Below, one piece after another: positions 8,441 through 17,649 of a DNA stretch of 64,000 bases; the stretch's first letter is position 1, and each line of letters starts with the position of its first letter. The stretch is taken from assembly GCA_019359175.1 (NCBI GenBank), contig JAHHHU010000001.1, forward strand, positions 475,157 to 539,156, given 5' to 3'. The notes under the pieces were generated by a model that saw only the letters and a program-made list of their open reading frames with translations, had not been told where the DNA came from and did no database searches. The translations under genes were made by a program, and so were the position numbers. Source of the stretch: Phormidium tanganyikae FI6-MK23 (GTDB lineage Bacteria; Cyanobacteriota; Cyanobacteriia; Leptolyngbyales; Leptolyngbyaceae).

Positions 8441-9673
8441 ATGAGTTTATCGACGCTGATTTTGGTTGCAATGGCAGTGGGGATTGGGTTTGGGGCAGGA
8501 CTACACGATTTCTTTCCGACCCTGATTGTGCCGCTCGATCGCTATTTGCTGGCTCCAGTAGGAACGGCATTTTTGCGGCTGATTCAGTTTGTCGTAGTGC
8601 CGATCGTGTTTTCTTCGCTGATTTTGGGCTTAACTCGGATTCAGAATGCGGCACAAGTTGGGCGCTATGCAGTCAAACTGATTCTAAGTTACTGCTTGAC
8701 GAGTGGGGTCGCTGTGGCGTTGGGGTTGGTGATGGCGCTCGTAGTGCAGCCTGGAGTTGGGGTATCGAGTTCGAGCGATGTTCAAATTAGTGCGATCGCT
8801 CAACAACAATCCTTAATCGATTGGTTAGTTAGCTTAATTCCAACAAACCCGATTGAGGCACTTAGCACAGGTAACTTACTACAAGTCATTTTCTCGGCTG
8901 CATTAATTGGTGTTGCGATCCAGCTCATTGGTGAAAAGGCAGCTAGCTTTCTGAGCTTTATTGAAAGCTGCTATGCGATTAGTGAAAAGGTTTTATCAAT
9001 CATTCTGTATGTTGCACCGATCGGCGTTTTTGCCTTAGTTAGCTCAGTGATTGCTACTGAAGGGCTGCAACTGATTGTAAAGCTATTTACCTATGTGTTT
9101 TCGCTGTTTATCTCAACATTAATCATGATTGGATTCTATGTTCTGGTCTTAGCGATACTCAAGGCGAAACCGATCAAGCTGCTTCAGTGTCTTGTCCCAG
9201 CAATGTCATTAGCATTCGGAACAGCAAGTTCTAACGCTGCACTTCCCGTCGTGTTAAAGAATGTTCAGGAAGATTATGGACTACGGGAGGACATTGCTAG
9301 CTTTGCGATTCCATTAGGAACTGCATTGAAGCGTGATGGATCAGCAATTTTGCAGGGCTTTAATGCTTTGTTTATTGCTCAGATGTTTGATATTCCTCTA
9401 ACGCCTTCATTGTTACTTGCGATCGTACTCAGCACCTTCTTAGTCTCGTTTAGTACTCCGGGTGTTCCTGGTTCTGGAATTATCATGATGACGACTGTTT
9501 TGGCTGCATCTGGCTTACCTGTACAGGGGGTTGCAATTGTTGCGGGAATCGATCGCTTAACCGATGGTTTCAAGACTGTTCTCAACATTATTGGTAATGT
9601 CTCGAATGCTGTGATCTTAAATGCTTGGGAAGATGCGCCGGAGCCTCAGCAAGATGTCACAGAGGTGATATGA
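8441..9673 (+). CDS. Dicarboxylate/amino acid:cation symporter (DAACS family)
   Basis: This is a 410-aa integral membrane transporter of the SLC1/GltP family, which moves glutamate, aspartate or C4-dicarboxylates with Na+ or H+. The family signatures are present. AFGTASSNAALPVV corresponds to the HP1 serine-rich tip. PLGTALKRDGSAI stands at the NMDGT position with K-R-D-G-S instead. PGVPGSGIIMMT is HP2, and DRLTDGFKTVLNIIGN is in TM8 with the substrate-binding D, R-equivalent and N. The changed NMDGT motif suggests altered ion coupling, which is inference. The ATG at 8441 starts directly with the first membrane helix. Confidence 0.93.
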   Translation: MSLSTLILVAMAVGIGFGAGLHDFFPTLIVPLDRYLLAPVGTAFLRLIQFVVVPIVFSSLILGLTRIQNAAQVGRYAVKLILSYCLTSGVAVALGLVMALVVQPGVGVSSSSDVQISAIAQQQSLIDWLVSLIPTNPIEALSTGNLLQVIFSAALIGVAIQLIGEKAASFLSFIESCYAISEKVLSIILYVAPIGVFALVSSVIATEGLQLIVKLFTYVFSLFISTLIMIGFYVLVLAILKAKPIKLLQCLVPAMSLAFGTASSNAALPVVLKNVQEDYGLREDIASFAIPLGTALKRDGSAILQGFNALFIAQMFDIPLTPSLLLAIVLSTFLVSFSTPGVPGSGIIMMTTVLAASGLPVQGVAIVAGIDRLTDGFKTVLNIIGNVSNAVILNAWEDAPEPQQDVTEVI

Positions 9674-9720
9674 AGCTGTGTTCCTGCGATCGTCAAATTA
9701 ACGTCAGTTCGACGGGTTCT

Positions 9721-9781
9721 CTCGCTCCGTTTCAGTCGGCTTCTGCCCCCTAAATCCCCCAGCATGGGGGATTTAGGGGGC
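9721..9781. repeat. MITE-like palindromic repeat, copy 1
   Basis: A perfect 17-bp stem (GCCCCCTAAATCCCCCA at 9745-9761 with its complement at 9765-9781) with a GCA loop. The upstream flank CGTTTCAGTCGGCT is shared with the copy at 17430-17540, which suggests one dispersed element. Located just after the symporter gene. Confidence 0.8.
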
Positions 9782-9859
9782 TTCCCGAAGTCATAACCGA
9801 AGTGAACCACTTCGATCAAACTCATGTCAAATCAACATTTCTCGATCGCAGCAATTAAG

Positions 9860-10105
9860 AGCCAAGTCGGTTGAGCGATCGCTTTCCTTGATTGAACAAT
9901 AAGCCAACTCGGTTGAATAGTAAGCCAACCCGGTTAAACGACGAGCCAACCCGGTTAAACAATGAGCTAATTCGCTTAAACAATCAGTCAACTCGGTTAA
10001 ACTCAAACTCAACTAACTTGACCGATCGGCCAACTGAGAAAAACAATCGCTCTCCTCGGTTGAGTAGAAGCTTTCCTCAGTTGAACAACAAGTCAACTTG
10101 GTAAC
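9860..10105. repeat. Degenerate 21-bp-period repeat array 2
   Basis: Units of the type GCCAACTCGGTTGAATAAT begin near 9861, 9903, 9924, 9945, 9966, 9987, 10008, 10029, 10050, 10071 and 10092, a spacing of 21 bp. Both strands read as seven-residue repeats (plus: KPTRLNN; minus: TGLAYYS), but neither has a good start or an AT/GC pattern of coding DNA. Units at the edges (GCTTTCCTTGATTGAACAA) resemble those of array 1, so the arrays are probably one family. Confidence 0.75.
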
Positions 10106-10118
10106 GCGATCGCTTTCC

Positions 10119-10337
10119 TTACCTAGCTCGATATCTTGTCAACACACTCATCGATAAACCCGTCCCTGGCATCGGTACGATCGGGCTCCATAACCCAATG
10201 TCCGCATACCGCAACGCATGAAGCGTCTGCTTTACTTCGTGAACGCCTTCAGACGATCCAATCAAAACGTGCTGCAACTTTTCACCGTCTCGCTCAGACT
10301 CGAAACGCTGCAAAAATTCCTGAATATTCATGTTCAT
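10119..10337 (-). CDS. Conserved small cyanobacterial protein
   Basis: A soluble 72-aa protein beginning MNMNIQEFLQRFESERDGE; the ATG at 10337 has GGAGA about 10 nt upstream. Central features are VLIGSSEGVHEVKQTLHAL and a C-terminal SPIVPMPGTG...SVLTRYRAR. I recall similar short proteins in cyanobacteria without known function. The gene is preceded by a long leader that contains a terminator-like hairpin, so expression may be attenuated. No domain name can be given. Confidence 0.7.
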   Translation of the reverse strand: MNMNIQEFLQRFESERDGEKLQHVLIGSSEGVHEVKQTLHALRYADIGLWSPIVPMPGTGLSMSVLTRYRAR

Positions 10338-10374
10338 GGGCTTTTTCTCCAATTTGTTCAGAGGAAGAAAGCCC

Positions 10375-10415
10375 AAAAACCAAAGCCGCCCCGAACAATA
10401 AAAATCGAGGCGGCT
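10375..10415 (-). terminator. Terminator-like hairpin in the leader of the small cyanobacterial gene
   Basis: Read on the minus strand, AGCCGCCTCG (10415-10406) pairs with CGGGGCGGCT (10393-10384). It is followed by TTGGTTTTTG, i.e. a GC-rich stem with a T-rich tail. It lies about 40-80 nt before the ATG at 10337, the position expected of an attenuator or of the end of a separate small RNA. Confidence 0.55.
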
Positions 10416-10786
10416 ACTTGAAATGCTATCATCCTTCGTTAGCCTCCCGGACTGTGCGATCAGTCTTGGACGGTTAGCTGCTCAGAGTTGGGTGCAATCA
10501 ACTTTGGGCGGCGACGGTTTTAGTTTTTGGTCAGACTCGCAAATATTGATTTGCTTAACTTGAGAGACTAATCGATTTCGTTTGTGGAGTCAAGCGATCT
10601 ACGCACCAGTCTGGTGAAAGACATCCTAAAGCCCAACGCTTAGGATCTTGCATTGCTAGATGACAAATGAGACACGACGACTCGGTAAGATAGAGGCTGC
10701 ACTGCTCAACTTCCTCCAATTTAGTAAATGAACCTCGATCTCGCTTTCATCAACTACACTTGTAGTATCTGTCTGAGGAGAATTTA
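10416..10786. other. Long leader/intergenic region, no gene seen
   Basis: About 370 bp without a credible coding frame. The part next to 10415 may be the transcribed leader of the small gene on the minus strand. A short hairpin CCTAA...TTAGG lies near 10625-10645. I could not match it to a known riboswitch class. Confidence 0.3.
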
Positions 10787-11023
10787 ATGCTTAAAGTCTT
10801 GAAGGCAACCTACCACGATGGGAAATTTGAGCTAGAAGAGCAACTAGGTTCGGAGTGGGAAGGTAAAACGGTTGAGATCACGATCAAATCCAATGAGGTT
10901 TCGGAAACTGAGCAAGGAAGAAAAGCCAGAGTCGAGCAGTTTCTTGAAAAATGGAAACAGCATCCAGGAACCGAATTGGCTGAAGACTACAAGTTCGATC
11001 GTGACGAGATTTATGACCGCTAA
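10787..11023 (+). CDS. Antitoxin of a PIN-domain toxin pair
   Basis: A 78-aa protein (MLKVLKATYHDGKFELEEQL, then KTVEITIK) with an N-terminal beta-hairpin typical of DUF104/VapB-like antitoxins. Its charged C-terminus (ELAEDYKFDRDEIYDR) is expected to wrap the toxin. A strong GAGGAG Shine-Dalgarno is at about 10776. It overlaps the toxin start by 11 bp. A decayed copy of its C-terminal codons is found again at 12371-12417. Confidence 0.8.
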   Translation: MLKVLKATYHDGKFELEEQLGSEWEGKTVEITIKSNEVSETEQGRKARVEQFLEKWKQHPGTELAEDYKFDRDEIYDR

Positions 11024-11444
11024 AGTTTTTCTAGATACAAACCTGTGGATCTATTTCTTCACTAAAAAGCCTTACGACAAAGCTCTAGCTGTTGCTGAAG
11101 TGATTGCTAACCATTCTGATGATTCTTCGCTTCTTGTAAGTACTCAAGTTCTAGGCGAGATTTATCACGTCCTGACTCGAAAGACTTCGTACTCGAAACA
11201 AGAATGTCAGGTAATGATTCAAGATCTCAATCGAGCATTCTCGCCTATCGTACCGATCGACACCGCTACGGTTCTCAAAGCACTCGAAATCAACGATCGC
11301 TATTCTTTCTCTTACTGGGACAGTCTCATTCTCGCAACGGCGCTACTAAATGATTGCGAAACCCTGTACTCAGAAGATATGCATCACAAAATGGTCATTT
11401 TTGATCATCTACAGATTAGAAATCCTTTTACCGTTAATCCATAA
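11013..11444 (+). CDS. PIN-domain ribonuclease toxin
   Basis: Taking the ATG at 11013 gives a 143-aa PIN protein: MTAKVFLDTNLWIYFF (first catalytic Asp), GEIYHVLTR (conserved Glu), SYWDSLILATAL (Asp) and TLYSEDMHH (last acidic pair). PIN toxins (VapC type) cut tRNA or rRNA with Mg2+. A longer frame upstream exists but overlaps the antitoxin out of phase, so I reject it. Paired with and translationally coupled to the preceding antitoxin. Confidence 0.88.
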   Translation: MTAKVFLDTNLWIYFFTKKPYDKALAVAEVIANHSDDSSLLVSTQVLGEIYHVLTRKTSYSKQECQVMIQDLNRAFSPIVPIDTATVLKALEINDRYSFSYWDSLILATALLNDCETLYSEDMHHKMVIFDHLQIRNPFTVNP

Positions 11445-11722
11445 GATTCCCCTGCCAAAAGTCATTAAGTATTATTGCTTTTACATGGTATGCGATTCAA
11501 CATTGTCGAGTTGGCGTTTGCTTGGACATAAGCATAGAAACGCTCCACTGATATTGGGCACACGGATTTCTTTCTCGCCTTTGATGTGTGTTTCTATCGG
11601 TCTAAGTTGGCGTTTGAGATTGGTCCGAAAAGATAAACGATGACTCGATCGAGCAATCTTCAATTAGAAGCATCGATCGCGAGAAATCCGAGGCGTTAAT
11701 TCAGTAACCTACAAAACGGTAG

Positions 11723-12277
11723 TTATACAGTATCGCTATGCTTCCATCGCTCTCTAGTGATCTGCCAATCTACCTCGTTCCAACCTCGCTCAACCATCCA
11801 CGATGAGCCGGGACGGATGGCAACTACCTCTGCTCCGCTCCACTCTGCCAGTCGAGCAATCCGCAGGTTCGCGCTTACAGTGGAACCGAAAATTGCGTCT
11901 AGCCCTAGATCCATGAATCCGAAGTCAAGCAAAGCGCGTCCAACCTCGATCGCGTAGGCATAGCGCCCCCAGTAGGTTGGTGCAAGTTCAATACCCAGTT
12001 CCATCTTGCCACGATCGCATTCCATTCCTCGCAATCCGCAGCAACCGATGAGGGTGTAAGGTTCCTGCCGAGGCACAATAGCAAATTGGTAATTGAGCCG
12101 AGGTTGAGCAACAGCCCACGTTTGAAATGTCTCAAACAAATGTGCTGCGTGTTCAGGATTCGCTGCGTTTGGTTCATAGAATGTTAGGCTGCGCGAGCCG
12201 GCTTGATAGTCCAGAAATGAAGAGCGATCGGACTCAATGAAGTCACGCAGCAGAAACCTTCTGGTTACAATTTCCAT
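11723..12277 (-). CDS. GNAT-family N-acetyltransferase
   Basis: RimJ/RimL-like acetyltransferase of about 184 aa: METVTRR-like start (MEIVTRRFLLRDF), GCCGLRGME, and an acetyl-CoA-binding segment around ELGIELAPTYWGRYAYAIEVG. It ends with STVSANLRIARLAEWSGA, where N and R bind the acceptor side. I chose the ATG at 12277, which starts the domain; a start at 12298 adds seven residues. Such enzymes acetylate N-termini or small molecules. The gene sits between an intact and a decayed copy of the PIN toxin-antitoxin segment. Confidence 0.85.
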   Translation of the reverse strand: MEIVTRRFLLRDFIESDRSSFLDYQAGSRSLTFYEPNAANPEHAAHLFETFQTWAVAQPRLNYQFAIVPRQEPYTLIGCCGLRGMECDRGKMELGIELAPTYWGRYAYAIEVGRALLDFGFMDLGLDAIFGSTVSANLRIARLAEWSGAEVVAIRPGSSWMVERGWNEVDWQITRERWKHSDTV

Positions 12278-12370
12278 ATCAGCAACCCTAATCCTCAAAC
12301 TGTATAACTCTCTTTTCTTTAGAAATTATCCATGAATCAGAAACGGGTAATTGCCTGCTGTGGTTAGAAT

Positions 12371-12548
12371 CACCTGAAGATTATAAGTTCGATCGCACTC
12401 AACTCTATGATCGCTAAACTCACAGCATACTATGGTCACTTTCGATCGCCTTTACATTAGCGATCCTTTTATCGTCAATCAATAAAATCCCCCTGCCAAA
12501 AGTCATTAAGTATTATTACCTCCACATGATATGATGACTCGTGGTTCA
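12371..12548 (+). pseudogene. Decayed, internally deleted copy of the PIN toxin-antitoxin pair
   Basis: Three blocks match the intact pair. One is the antitoxin tail (PEDYKFDRTQLYDR-stop, 12371-12417, compared with AEDYKFDRDEIYDR). The second is the overlapping toxin start (ATG 12407, MIAK). The third is the toxin tail (MVTFDRLYISDPFIVNQ-stop, from about 12431, compared with MVIFDHLQIRNPFTVNP). Downstream, CCCTGCCAAAAGTCATTAAG is identical to the intact copy's 3' flank. Nearly all of the PIN domain is missing and the frame is lost. Confidence 0.85.
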
Positions 12549-12630
12549 ACATTGCCGGGATCGCTCGAAAATCAACTGATTTCGATCGTTATCATGGCAG
12601 TGTAGACCTAACTTTGGAGCCGCGCCTGCT

Positions 12631-13041
12631 ATGGAAGAAACGATCCAAACTGGTACAGAAACACCAGAACCTAGTGAATCAATGACTGAGTATTATCGAC
12701 TCCAAAACGAGTTGCTGACTACCACCGTTGTTCTCATCGGGTTAATATTCTTCCCCGTCTGGTATTTCTACTCACTGAACACCGCTCTGAATTATTTAAT
12801 TGGAGCGTGTACAGGTGTGGTTTACTTAAAGTTATTGGCACGAAACGTAGAACGCCTGGGTACGGAGAAACAACAGATCAGCAAAACACATTTAGCGCTT
12901 TTCGTTGGGGTGATTGTTATCGCCACACAAGTAAAAGAACTCCATGTGCTTCCTGTTTTTCTGGGGTTTCTAACCTACAAAGGAGCGCTACTCGTGTACA
13001 CATTGCGAACTTTATTCACGCCTGATCAAACTCAGAGTTAA
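12631..13041 (+). CDS. atpI: ATP synthase assembly protein AtpI (Atp1)
   Basis: First gene of the atp operon, a 136-aa membrane protein with four hydrophobic segments (TTVVLIGLIFFPVWYF, ALNYLIGACTGVVYL, HLALFVGVIVIATQ, VLPVFLGFLTYKGALLVY). AtpI proteins help assemble the c-ring and are not part of the finished enzyme. The N-terminal 25 residues are polar. The gene is 60 bp ahead of subunit a. Confidence 0.85.
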   Translation: MEETIQTGTETPEPSESMTEYYRLQNELLTTTVVLIGLIFFPVWYFYSLNTALNYLIGACTGVVYLKLLARNVERLGTEKQQISKTHLALFVGVIVIATQVKELHVLPVFLGFLTYKGALLVYTLRTLFTPDQTQS

Positions 13042-13101
13042 GAATAGAAATTCGTGAGAAAATATTGCTCCTTGAATCTGGGAAAAGCCGCCTGAACTGA
13101 A

Positions 13102-13854
13102 ATGCTAAATTTCCTCGACGCTCCCAACGTTTTACCGATCGCCAACCTAGAAGTGGGTCACCATCTCTATTGGCAACTTGGCAATCTAAAGATTCATGGG
13201 CAGGTTTTTATTGTCTCCTGGATTGTGATCGGGCTATTGGTCGGAGCTTCAGTGCTTGCGACTCGTAACCCGCAGCGCATTCCAAAAGGCATTCAGAACC
13301 TGATGGAGTACGCGCTGGAGTTTGTGCGTGAGTTGACTCGCAACCAGATCGGCGAAAAAGAGTACCGTCCCTGGGTTCCCTTTGTTGGAACGCTGTTTCT
13401 GTTCATCTTTATCTCCAACTGGTCGGGCGCACTCGTTCCCTGGAAGTTGATCAAACTGCCAGAGGGCGAACTCGCTGCCCCAACAAATGACATCAATACC
13501 ACAGTCGCTTTGGCGCTGTTGGTGTCGCTGGCATATTTTTACGCAGGCTTCAGCAAGAAAGGTTTGGGATACTTCGCCAAGTATATTCAGCCGACTCCGA
13601 TTCTCCTGCCCATCGCAATCCTAGAGGACTTCACCAAGCCGCTTTCCCTCAGCTTCCGACTTTTTGGTAACATTTTGGCGGATGAGTTGGTGGTGGGTGT
13701 GTTGGTGCTTCTAGTGCCGCTGTTTGTACCGCTGCCTGTAATGCTGCTGGGATTATTTACCAGTGCAATTCAGGCGCTCGTGTTTGCAACACTTGCGAGT
13801 GCTTACATTCATGAAGCGCTCGAAGGTCATGGCGAAGAAGAACACGCGCCGTAG
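13102..13854 (+). CDS. atpB: ATP synthase subunit a
   Basis: 250-aa F0 subunit that forms the proton half-channels. The essential arginine is R186 in [12 protein letters not shown]. Other conserved stretches are [21 protein letters not shown] and the C-terminal [20 protein letters not shown]. It is in the thylakoid or plasma membrane and contacts the c-ring. The symbol atpI is also used for this subunit in older cyanobacterial literature. It follows AtpI and precedes subunit c. Confidence 0.97.
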   Translation: MLNFLDAPNVLPIANLEVGHHLYWQLGNLKIHGQVFIVSWIVIGLLVGASVLATRNPQRIPKGIQNLMEYALEFVRELTRNQIGEKEYRPWVPFVGTLFLFIFISNWSGALVPWKLIKLPEGELAAPTNDINTTVALALLVSLAYFYAGFSKKGLGYFAKYIQPTPILLPIAILEDFTKPLSLSFRLFGNILADELVVGVLVLLVPLFVPLPVMLLGLFTSAIQALVFATLASAYIHEALEGHGEEEHAP

Positions 13855-13887
13855 ACCCGTTTTGATCTGTTCACCGTATTCAATTAA

Positions 13888-14175
<288 letters not shown>

Positions 14176-14245
14176 GTATGAAGTCTGAGATCTGGATGTA
14201 CGATCCAGATCTCGCTTTATTATTCATCTTCATCCTTCTCCTATC

Positions 14246-14668
14246 ATGTTTGATTTTGATGCAACGCTGCCGTTGATGGCGGTGCAATTTTTACTGTTGG
14301 TCGCAGTGTTGAATCTTGTGTTCTTTAAACCATTGACCAAAGTGGTTGAAGACCGCAACGATTTTATTCGTGGCACTGAAGCAGATGCGAAAGAGCGATT
14401 GGCAAAGTCTGAGGCGTTAGCGAAACAGTACGAAACTGAACTCGCACAATCGCGTCGGGCATACCAAGCGGCGATCGCCAAAGCTCAAGCTGAAGCAAAT
14501 CAAATTGCGGCACAGAAAATTGCAGCGGCACAACAAGAAGCACAACAACAGCGGGAACAGACTCAGAAGGAGTTAGACCAGCAGAAGCAAGAAGCGCTCT
14601 CTACCTTAGAGCAGCAAGTTGAAGCATTAAGCCGTGAAATTCTAGACAAATTATTAGTTGGAATTTAA
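14246..14668 (+). CDS. atpF2: ATP synthase subunit b' (second b subunit)
   Basis: 140-aa stator subunit found in photosynthetic bacteria and chloroplasts, forming a heterodimer with b. One N-terminal membrane helix ([18 protein letters not shown]) is followed by [14 protein letters not shown] and a long alanine- and glutamine-rich coiled coil. No cleavable signal. Also called atpG in cyanobacteria. Confidence 0.95.
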   Translation: MFDFDATLPLMAVQFLLLVAVLNLVFFKPLTKVVEDRNDFIRGTEADAKERLAKSEALAKQYETELAQSRRAYQAAIAKAQAEANQIAAQKIAAAQQEAQQQREQTQKELDQQKQEALSTLEQQVEALSREILDKLLVGI

Positions 14669-14756
14669 CGAAGCTGCTGGTTAATCAGAACTTCCCGATT
14701 AGTCTAAGTACCCCGTCCAGTTTGGGATCAGTCACGCGCAGTTTTGGAAAAATGTC

Positions 14757-15302
14757 ATGGAAATGTATTTGCGACTAGCCAGCGGAGTGAGTCTCCTGGC
14801 AGAAGCAGAGGGGGGCGGTTTCGGATTCAACTTCGATATTCTCGAAACCAACCTGATTAACCTCAGCATCGTTATCGCGATCGTCGTTTACTTCGGACGT
14901 AAGTTTCTCAGCAAAACGCTGACGGAACGCCGTAGCGCGATCGAGACTGCGATTTCAGAAGCAGAAGCCCGCAAGAAGACCGCCGCCGCAGCCCTCGCTG
15001 AACAGCAGCAGAAACTTGCCCAAGCGCAACAAGAAGCAACGCGAATTCGCTCTGATGCGGAAACGGCTGCGAAGAAGTCCAGCGATGAGATTTTGGCGAA
15101 AGCGGAGCAGGATATCGTCCGGATGCGTGAAACCGCAGCGGCAGATATTACTTCAGAGCAAGAGCGCATCATCAACGAACTGCGTCAGCGAGTGGCAGCA
15201 ATGGCACTTCAACGCGCAGAAGGCGAATTGCCCGGGCGGTTGAATGATGATGCCCAGCAGCGTCTAGTCGATCGCAGTATTGCGTTATTGAGTGAGGGAT
15301 AA
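14757..15302 (+). CDS. atpF: ATP synthase subunit b
   Basis: 181-aa stator subunit. The N-terminal part has GFGFNFDILETNLINLSIVI, a membrane helix ending in YFGRKFL, followed by LTERRSAIETAI and a long Ala/Glu/Arg coiled coil. The C-terminal region binds delta and the F1 top. It is separated by five bases from the start of delta at 15307. Confidence 0.96.
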   Translation: MEMYLRLASGVSLLAEAEGGGFGFNFDILETNLINLSIVIAIVVYFGRKFLSKTLTERRSAIETAISEAEARKKTAAAALAEQQQKLAQAQQEATRIRSDAETAAKKSSDEILAKAEQDIVRMRETAAADITSEQERIINELRQRVAAMALQRAEGELPGRLNDDAQQRLVDRSIALLSEG

Positions 15303-15306
15303 AGCG

Positions 15307-15864
15307 ATGGCAGTGAATATTTTAAGGTCAGAAGTTTTAGATCCTTACGCTCAAGCGTTGATGTCTTTGGGCAAGTCGAATGATTTGGTCGATCGCTTCG
15401 GTGAAGATGTCGGCAACATTCTCGACACGCTGAACGCTTCGCAAGACCTAAAAGACTTTGTGGCAAATCCTCTAGCGAAAGGCGAACTCAAGAAAGAGGT
15501 CTTGTCTCAGGTGTTTGGTGAAGCGGTGCATCCATTCACGCGCAATTTCATCATGCTGCTCGTTGATCGTCGTCGCATTGTGTTTCTCGAAGGCATCTGT
15601 CAGCAGTATCAAAGACTGTTCCGGAAGTTGAAGCAAGCGGTCTTAGCCGAAGTGACTTCGACGGTTGAACTCAACGACGATCAGAAGAATGCAGTTCGCG
15701 ATCGAGTGATTGCAATGACCAGCGCTAACTCGGTAGACATCGAAACCAAAATTGATCCAGAGCTAATTGGTGGTGTGATCATCAAGGTCGGTTCACAGGT
15801 GATTGATGCGAGTCTACGCGGTCAACTGCGTCGGATTACGCTACGCCTGACCAGTTCAAACTAA
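15307..15864 (+). CDS. atpH: ATP synthase subunit delta
   Basis: 185-aa protein linking the b/b' stalk to the alpha subunits. The start at ATG 15307 (MAVNILRSEVLDPYAQALM) matches the family; an upstream GTG at 15292 lies inside atpF and is rejected. Conserved features are FVANPLAKGELKKEVL and NFIMLLVDRRRIVFLEGI. The C-terminal half carries LIGGVIIKVGSQVIDASLRGQL. Known as atpD in cyanobacterial naming. Confidence 0.96.
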   Translation: MAVNILRSEVLDPYAQALMSLGKSNDLVDRFGEDVGNILDTLNASQDLKDFVANPLAKGELKKEVLSQVFGEAVHPFTRNFIMLLVDRRRIVFLEGICQQYQRLFRKLKQAVLAEVTSTVELNDDQKNAVRDRVIAMTSANSVDIETKIDPELIGGVIIKVGSQVIDASLRGQLRRITLRLTSSN

Positions 15865-15904
15865 ACTCCCCTTTCTTTCTCTCATCCTTTAACAGAGGTT
15901 TCCA

Positions 15905-17422
15905 ATGGCAGCAATCAGACCAGATGAAATTAGTAACATTATTCGCCAGCAGATCGAAACTTACGATCAAGGCGTGAAAGTTGCAAACGTCGGAACCGTT
16001 CTTCAAGTCGGTGACGGCATTGCCCGGATCTATGGCTTGGAAAAGTGTATGTCCGGTGAACTGGTGCAGTTTGAAGATGGTTCCGTCGGCATGGCGTTGA
16101 ACTTGGAAGAAGATAACGTCGGTGCGGTATTGATGTCCGATGGTCGCAGCATCCAAGAAGGAAGCTCGGTCACTTCAACCGGACGGATTGCTCAAATCCC
16201 TGTGGGTGAGGCAATGATCGGTCGCGTGGTGGACGCTTTAGCACGTCCTTTAGACGGAAAAGGCGACATCAATACTACCGACACTCGCCTGATTGAATCG
16301 ATGGCTCCGGGTATCATCGCGCGGAAGTCCGTGTGTGAGCCGATGCAAACCGGAATTACCGCGATCGATTCAATGATTCCGATCGGTCGGGGACAGCGTG
16401 AGTTGATCATTGGTGATCGTCAGACCGGAAAGACTTCGGTTGCAGTAGACACGATTCTGAACCAGAAAGGTGAAGACGTGATTTGTGTGTATGTTGCGAT
16501 CGGTCAAAAAGCTTCGACTGTAGCGAACATTGTTCAGGTGCTGCAAGATCGTGGGGCGATGGAATATACGATCGTTGTTGCTGCAAACGCAAACGATCCC
16601 GCAACCCTGCAATACTTCGCACCTTACACGGGTGCAGCTTTGGCTGAGTACTTTATGTACAAAGGCAAAGCAACCTTGGTGATCTACGATGACTTGTCTA
16701 AGCAAGCTCAGGCTTACCGTCAAATGTCGCTCTTGCTGCGTCGTCCACCGGGACGTGAAGCATATCCGGGAGATGTGTTCTACGTTCACTCCCGCTTGCT
16801 CGAACGTGCGGCAAAACTCAGCGATGAGGAAGGCGGCGGCAGCATGACTGCATTGCCGATCATCGAAACTCAAGCGGGTGACGTTTCGGCATACATTCCG
16901 ACCAACGTAATTTCGATTACTGATGGTCAGATCTTCTTGTCGTCTGACTTGTTCAACTCAGGTCTGCGTCCCGCTGTAAACGCTGGTATTTCAGTATCGC
17001 GTGTGGGTTCTGCGGCACAAACCAAAGCAATGAAAAAAGTTGCGGGTAAAGTGAAGCTTGAGCTTGCACAATTCGCTGAATTGGAAGCATTTGCACAGTT
17101 CGCATCTGACTTGGATAAGTCCACCCAAAACCAACTGGCGCGGGGTGTGCGTCTGCGTGAAATTCTTAAGCAGCCGCAATACTCGCCGCTGTCTGTTGCA
17201 GAGCAAGTTGCTGTGATTTACTCCGGTATTAACGGCTACTTGGATGATATCCCTGTGGATAAAGTCACGACCTATGTGAAGAATCTGCGGGAGTACCTGA
17301 AGACTGGTAAGCCGAAGTACCTCGAAATTGTTCAAGGTCAAAAGGTATTGAGCGATGAAGCTGAAAGCCTGCTCAAAGAAGCGATTACCGAGACGAAGCA
17401 AACCTTGATGGTAGCAGCATAG
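15905..17422 (+). CDS. atpA: ATP synthase subunit alpha
   Basis: 505 aa. F1 subunit that carries non-catalytic nucleotide sites and shapes the catalytic sites with beta. The P-loop GDRQTGKT is at residues 170-177. [19 protein letters not shown] is near the N-terminus, and the signature [17 protein letters not shown] is present. Beta and epsilon are not in this window, consistent with their separate locus in cyanobacteria. A palindromic repeat occupies most of the 227-bp gap before gamma. Confidence 0.98.
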   Translation: MAAIRPDEISNIIRQQIETYDQGVKVANVGTVLQVGDGIARIYGLEKCMSGELVQFEDGSVGMALNLEEDNVGAVLMSDGRSIQEGSSVTSTGRIAQIPVGEAMIGRVVDALARPLDGKGDINTTDTRLIESMAPGIIARKSVCEPMQTGITAIDSMIPIGRGQRELIIGDRQTGKTSVAVDTILNQKGEDVICVYVAIGQKASTVANIVQVLQDRGAMEYTIVVAANANDPATLQYFAPYTGAALAEYFMYKGKATLVIYDDLSKQAQAYRQMSLLLRRPPGREAYPGDVFYVHSRLLERAAKLSDEEGGGSMTALPIIETQAGDVSAYIPTNVISITDGQIFLSSDLFNSGLRPAVNAGISVSRVGSAAQTKAMKKVAGKVKLELAQFAELEAFAQFASDLDKSTQNQLARGVRLREILKQPQYSPLSVAEQVAVIYSGINGYLDDIPVDKVTTYVKNLREYLKTGKPKYLEIVQGQKVLSDEAESLLKEAITETKQTLMVAA

Positions 17423-17545
17423 TTTCTCTTGCTTCGTTTCAGTCGGCTGTGCCCCCTAAATCCCCCATTCTGGGGGACTTTGAGGATTGAGAGTTTCCTT
17501 GGTTTGAAGTCCCCCAGAATGGGGGACTTAGGGGGCGAAACCCCA
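17423..17545. repeat. MITE-like palindromic repeat, copy 2
   Basis: GCCCCCTAAATCCCCCATTC at 17451 and GAATGGGGGACTTAGGGGGC near 17517 form a long interrupted inverted repeat. It contains nested CCCCCAT/CTGGGGG hairpins. It shares the TTCAGTCGGCT flank with the copy at 9721. It separates atpA from the gamma gene and may modulate readthrough. Confidence 0.75.
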
Positions 17546-17579
17546 AGCAATCCAGAACTCAGATAAACCATCCCCTGAG

Positions 17580-17642
17580 ACAATTTTGGATTTTGGATTT
17601 TAGATGTAGTCCAAGATCCAAGATCTAAAATCTAAAATCGTT
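17580..17642. repeat. Short AT-rich inverted repeat (GATTTTGGATTTTAGA type)
   Basis: ATTTTGGATTTTAGATG at about 17590-17606 faces AGATCTAAAATCTAAAAT at about 17621-17638, giving a weak AT-rich hairpin just before the gamma start codon. Such sequences are common cyanobacterial intergenic repeats (general knowledge). Confidence 0.5.
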
Positions 17643-17649
17643 TCAAACT

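Noticed and set aside
9892..10104. Possible gene of heptapeptide repeats in the 21-bp array (both strands open)
   Set aside because: The openness comes from the 21-bp repeat itself; no ribosome site, and both strands are equally open.
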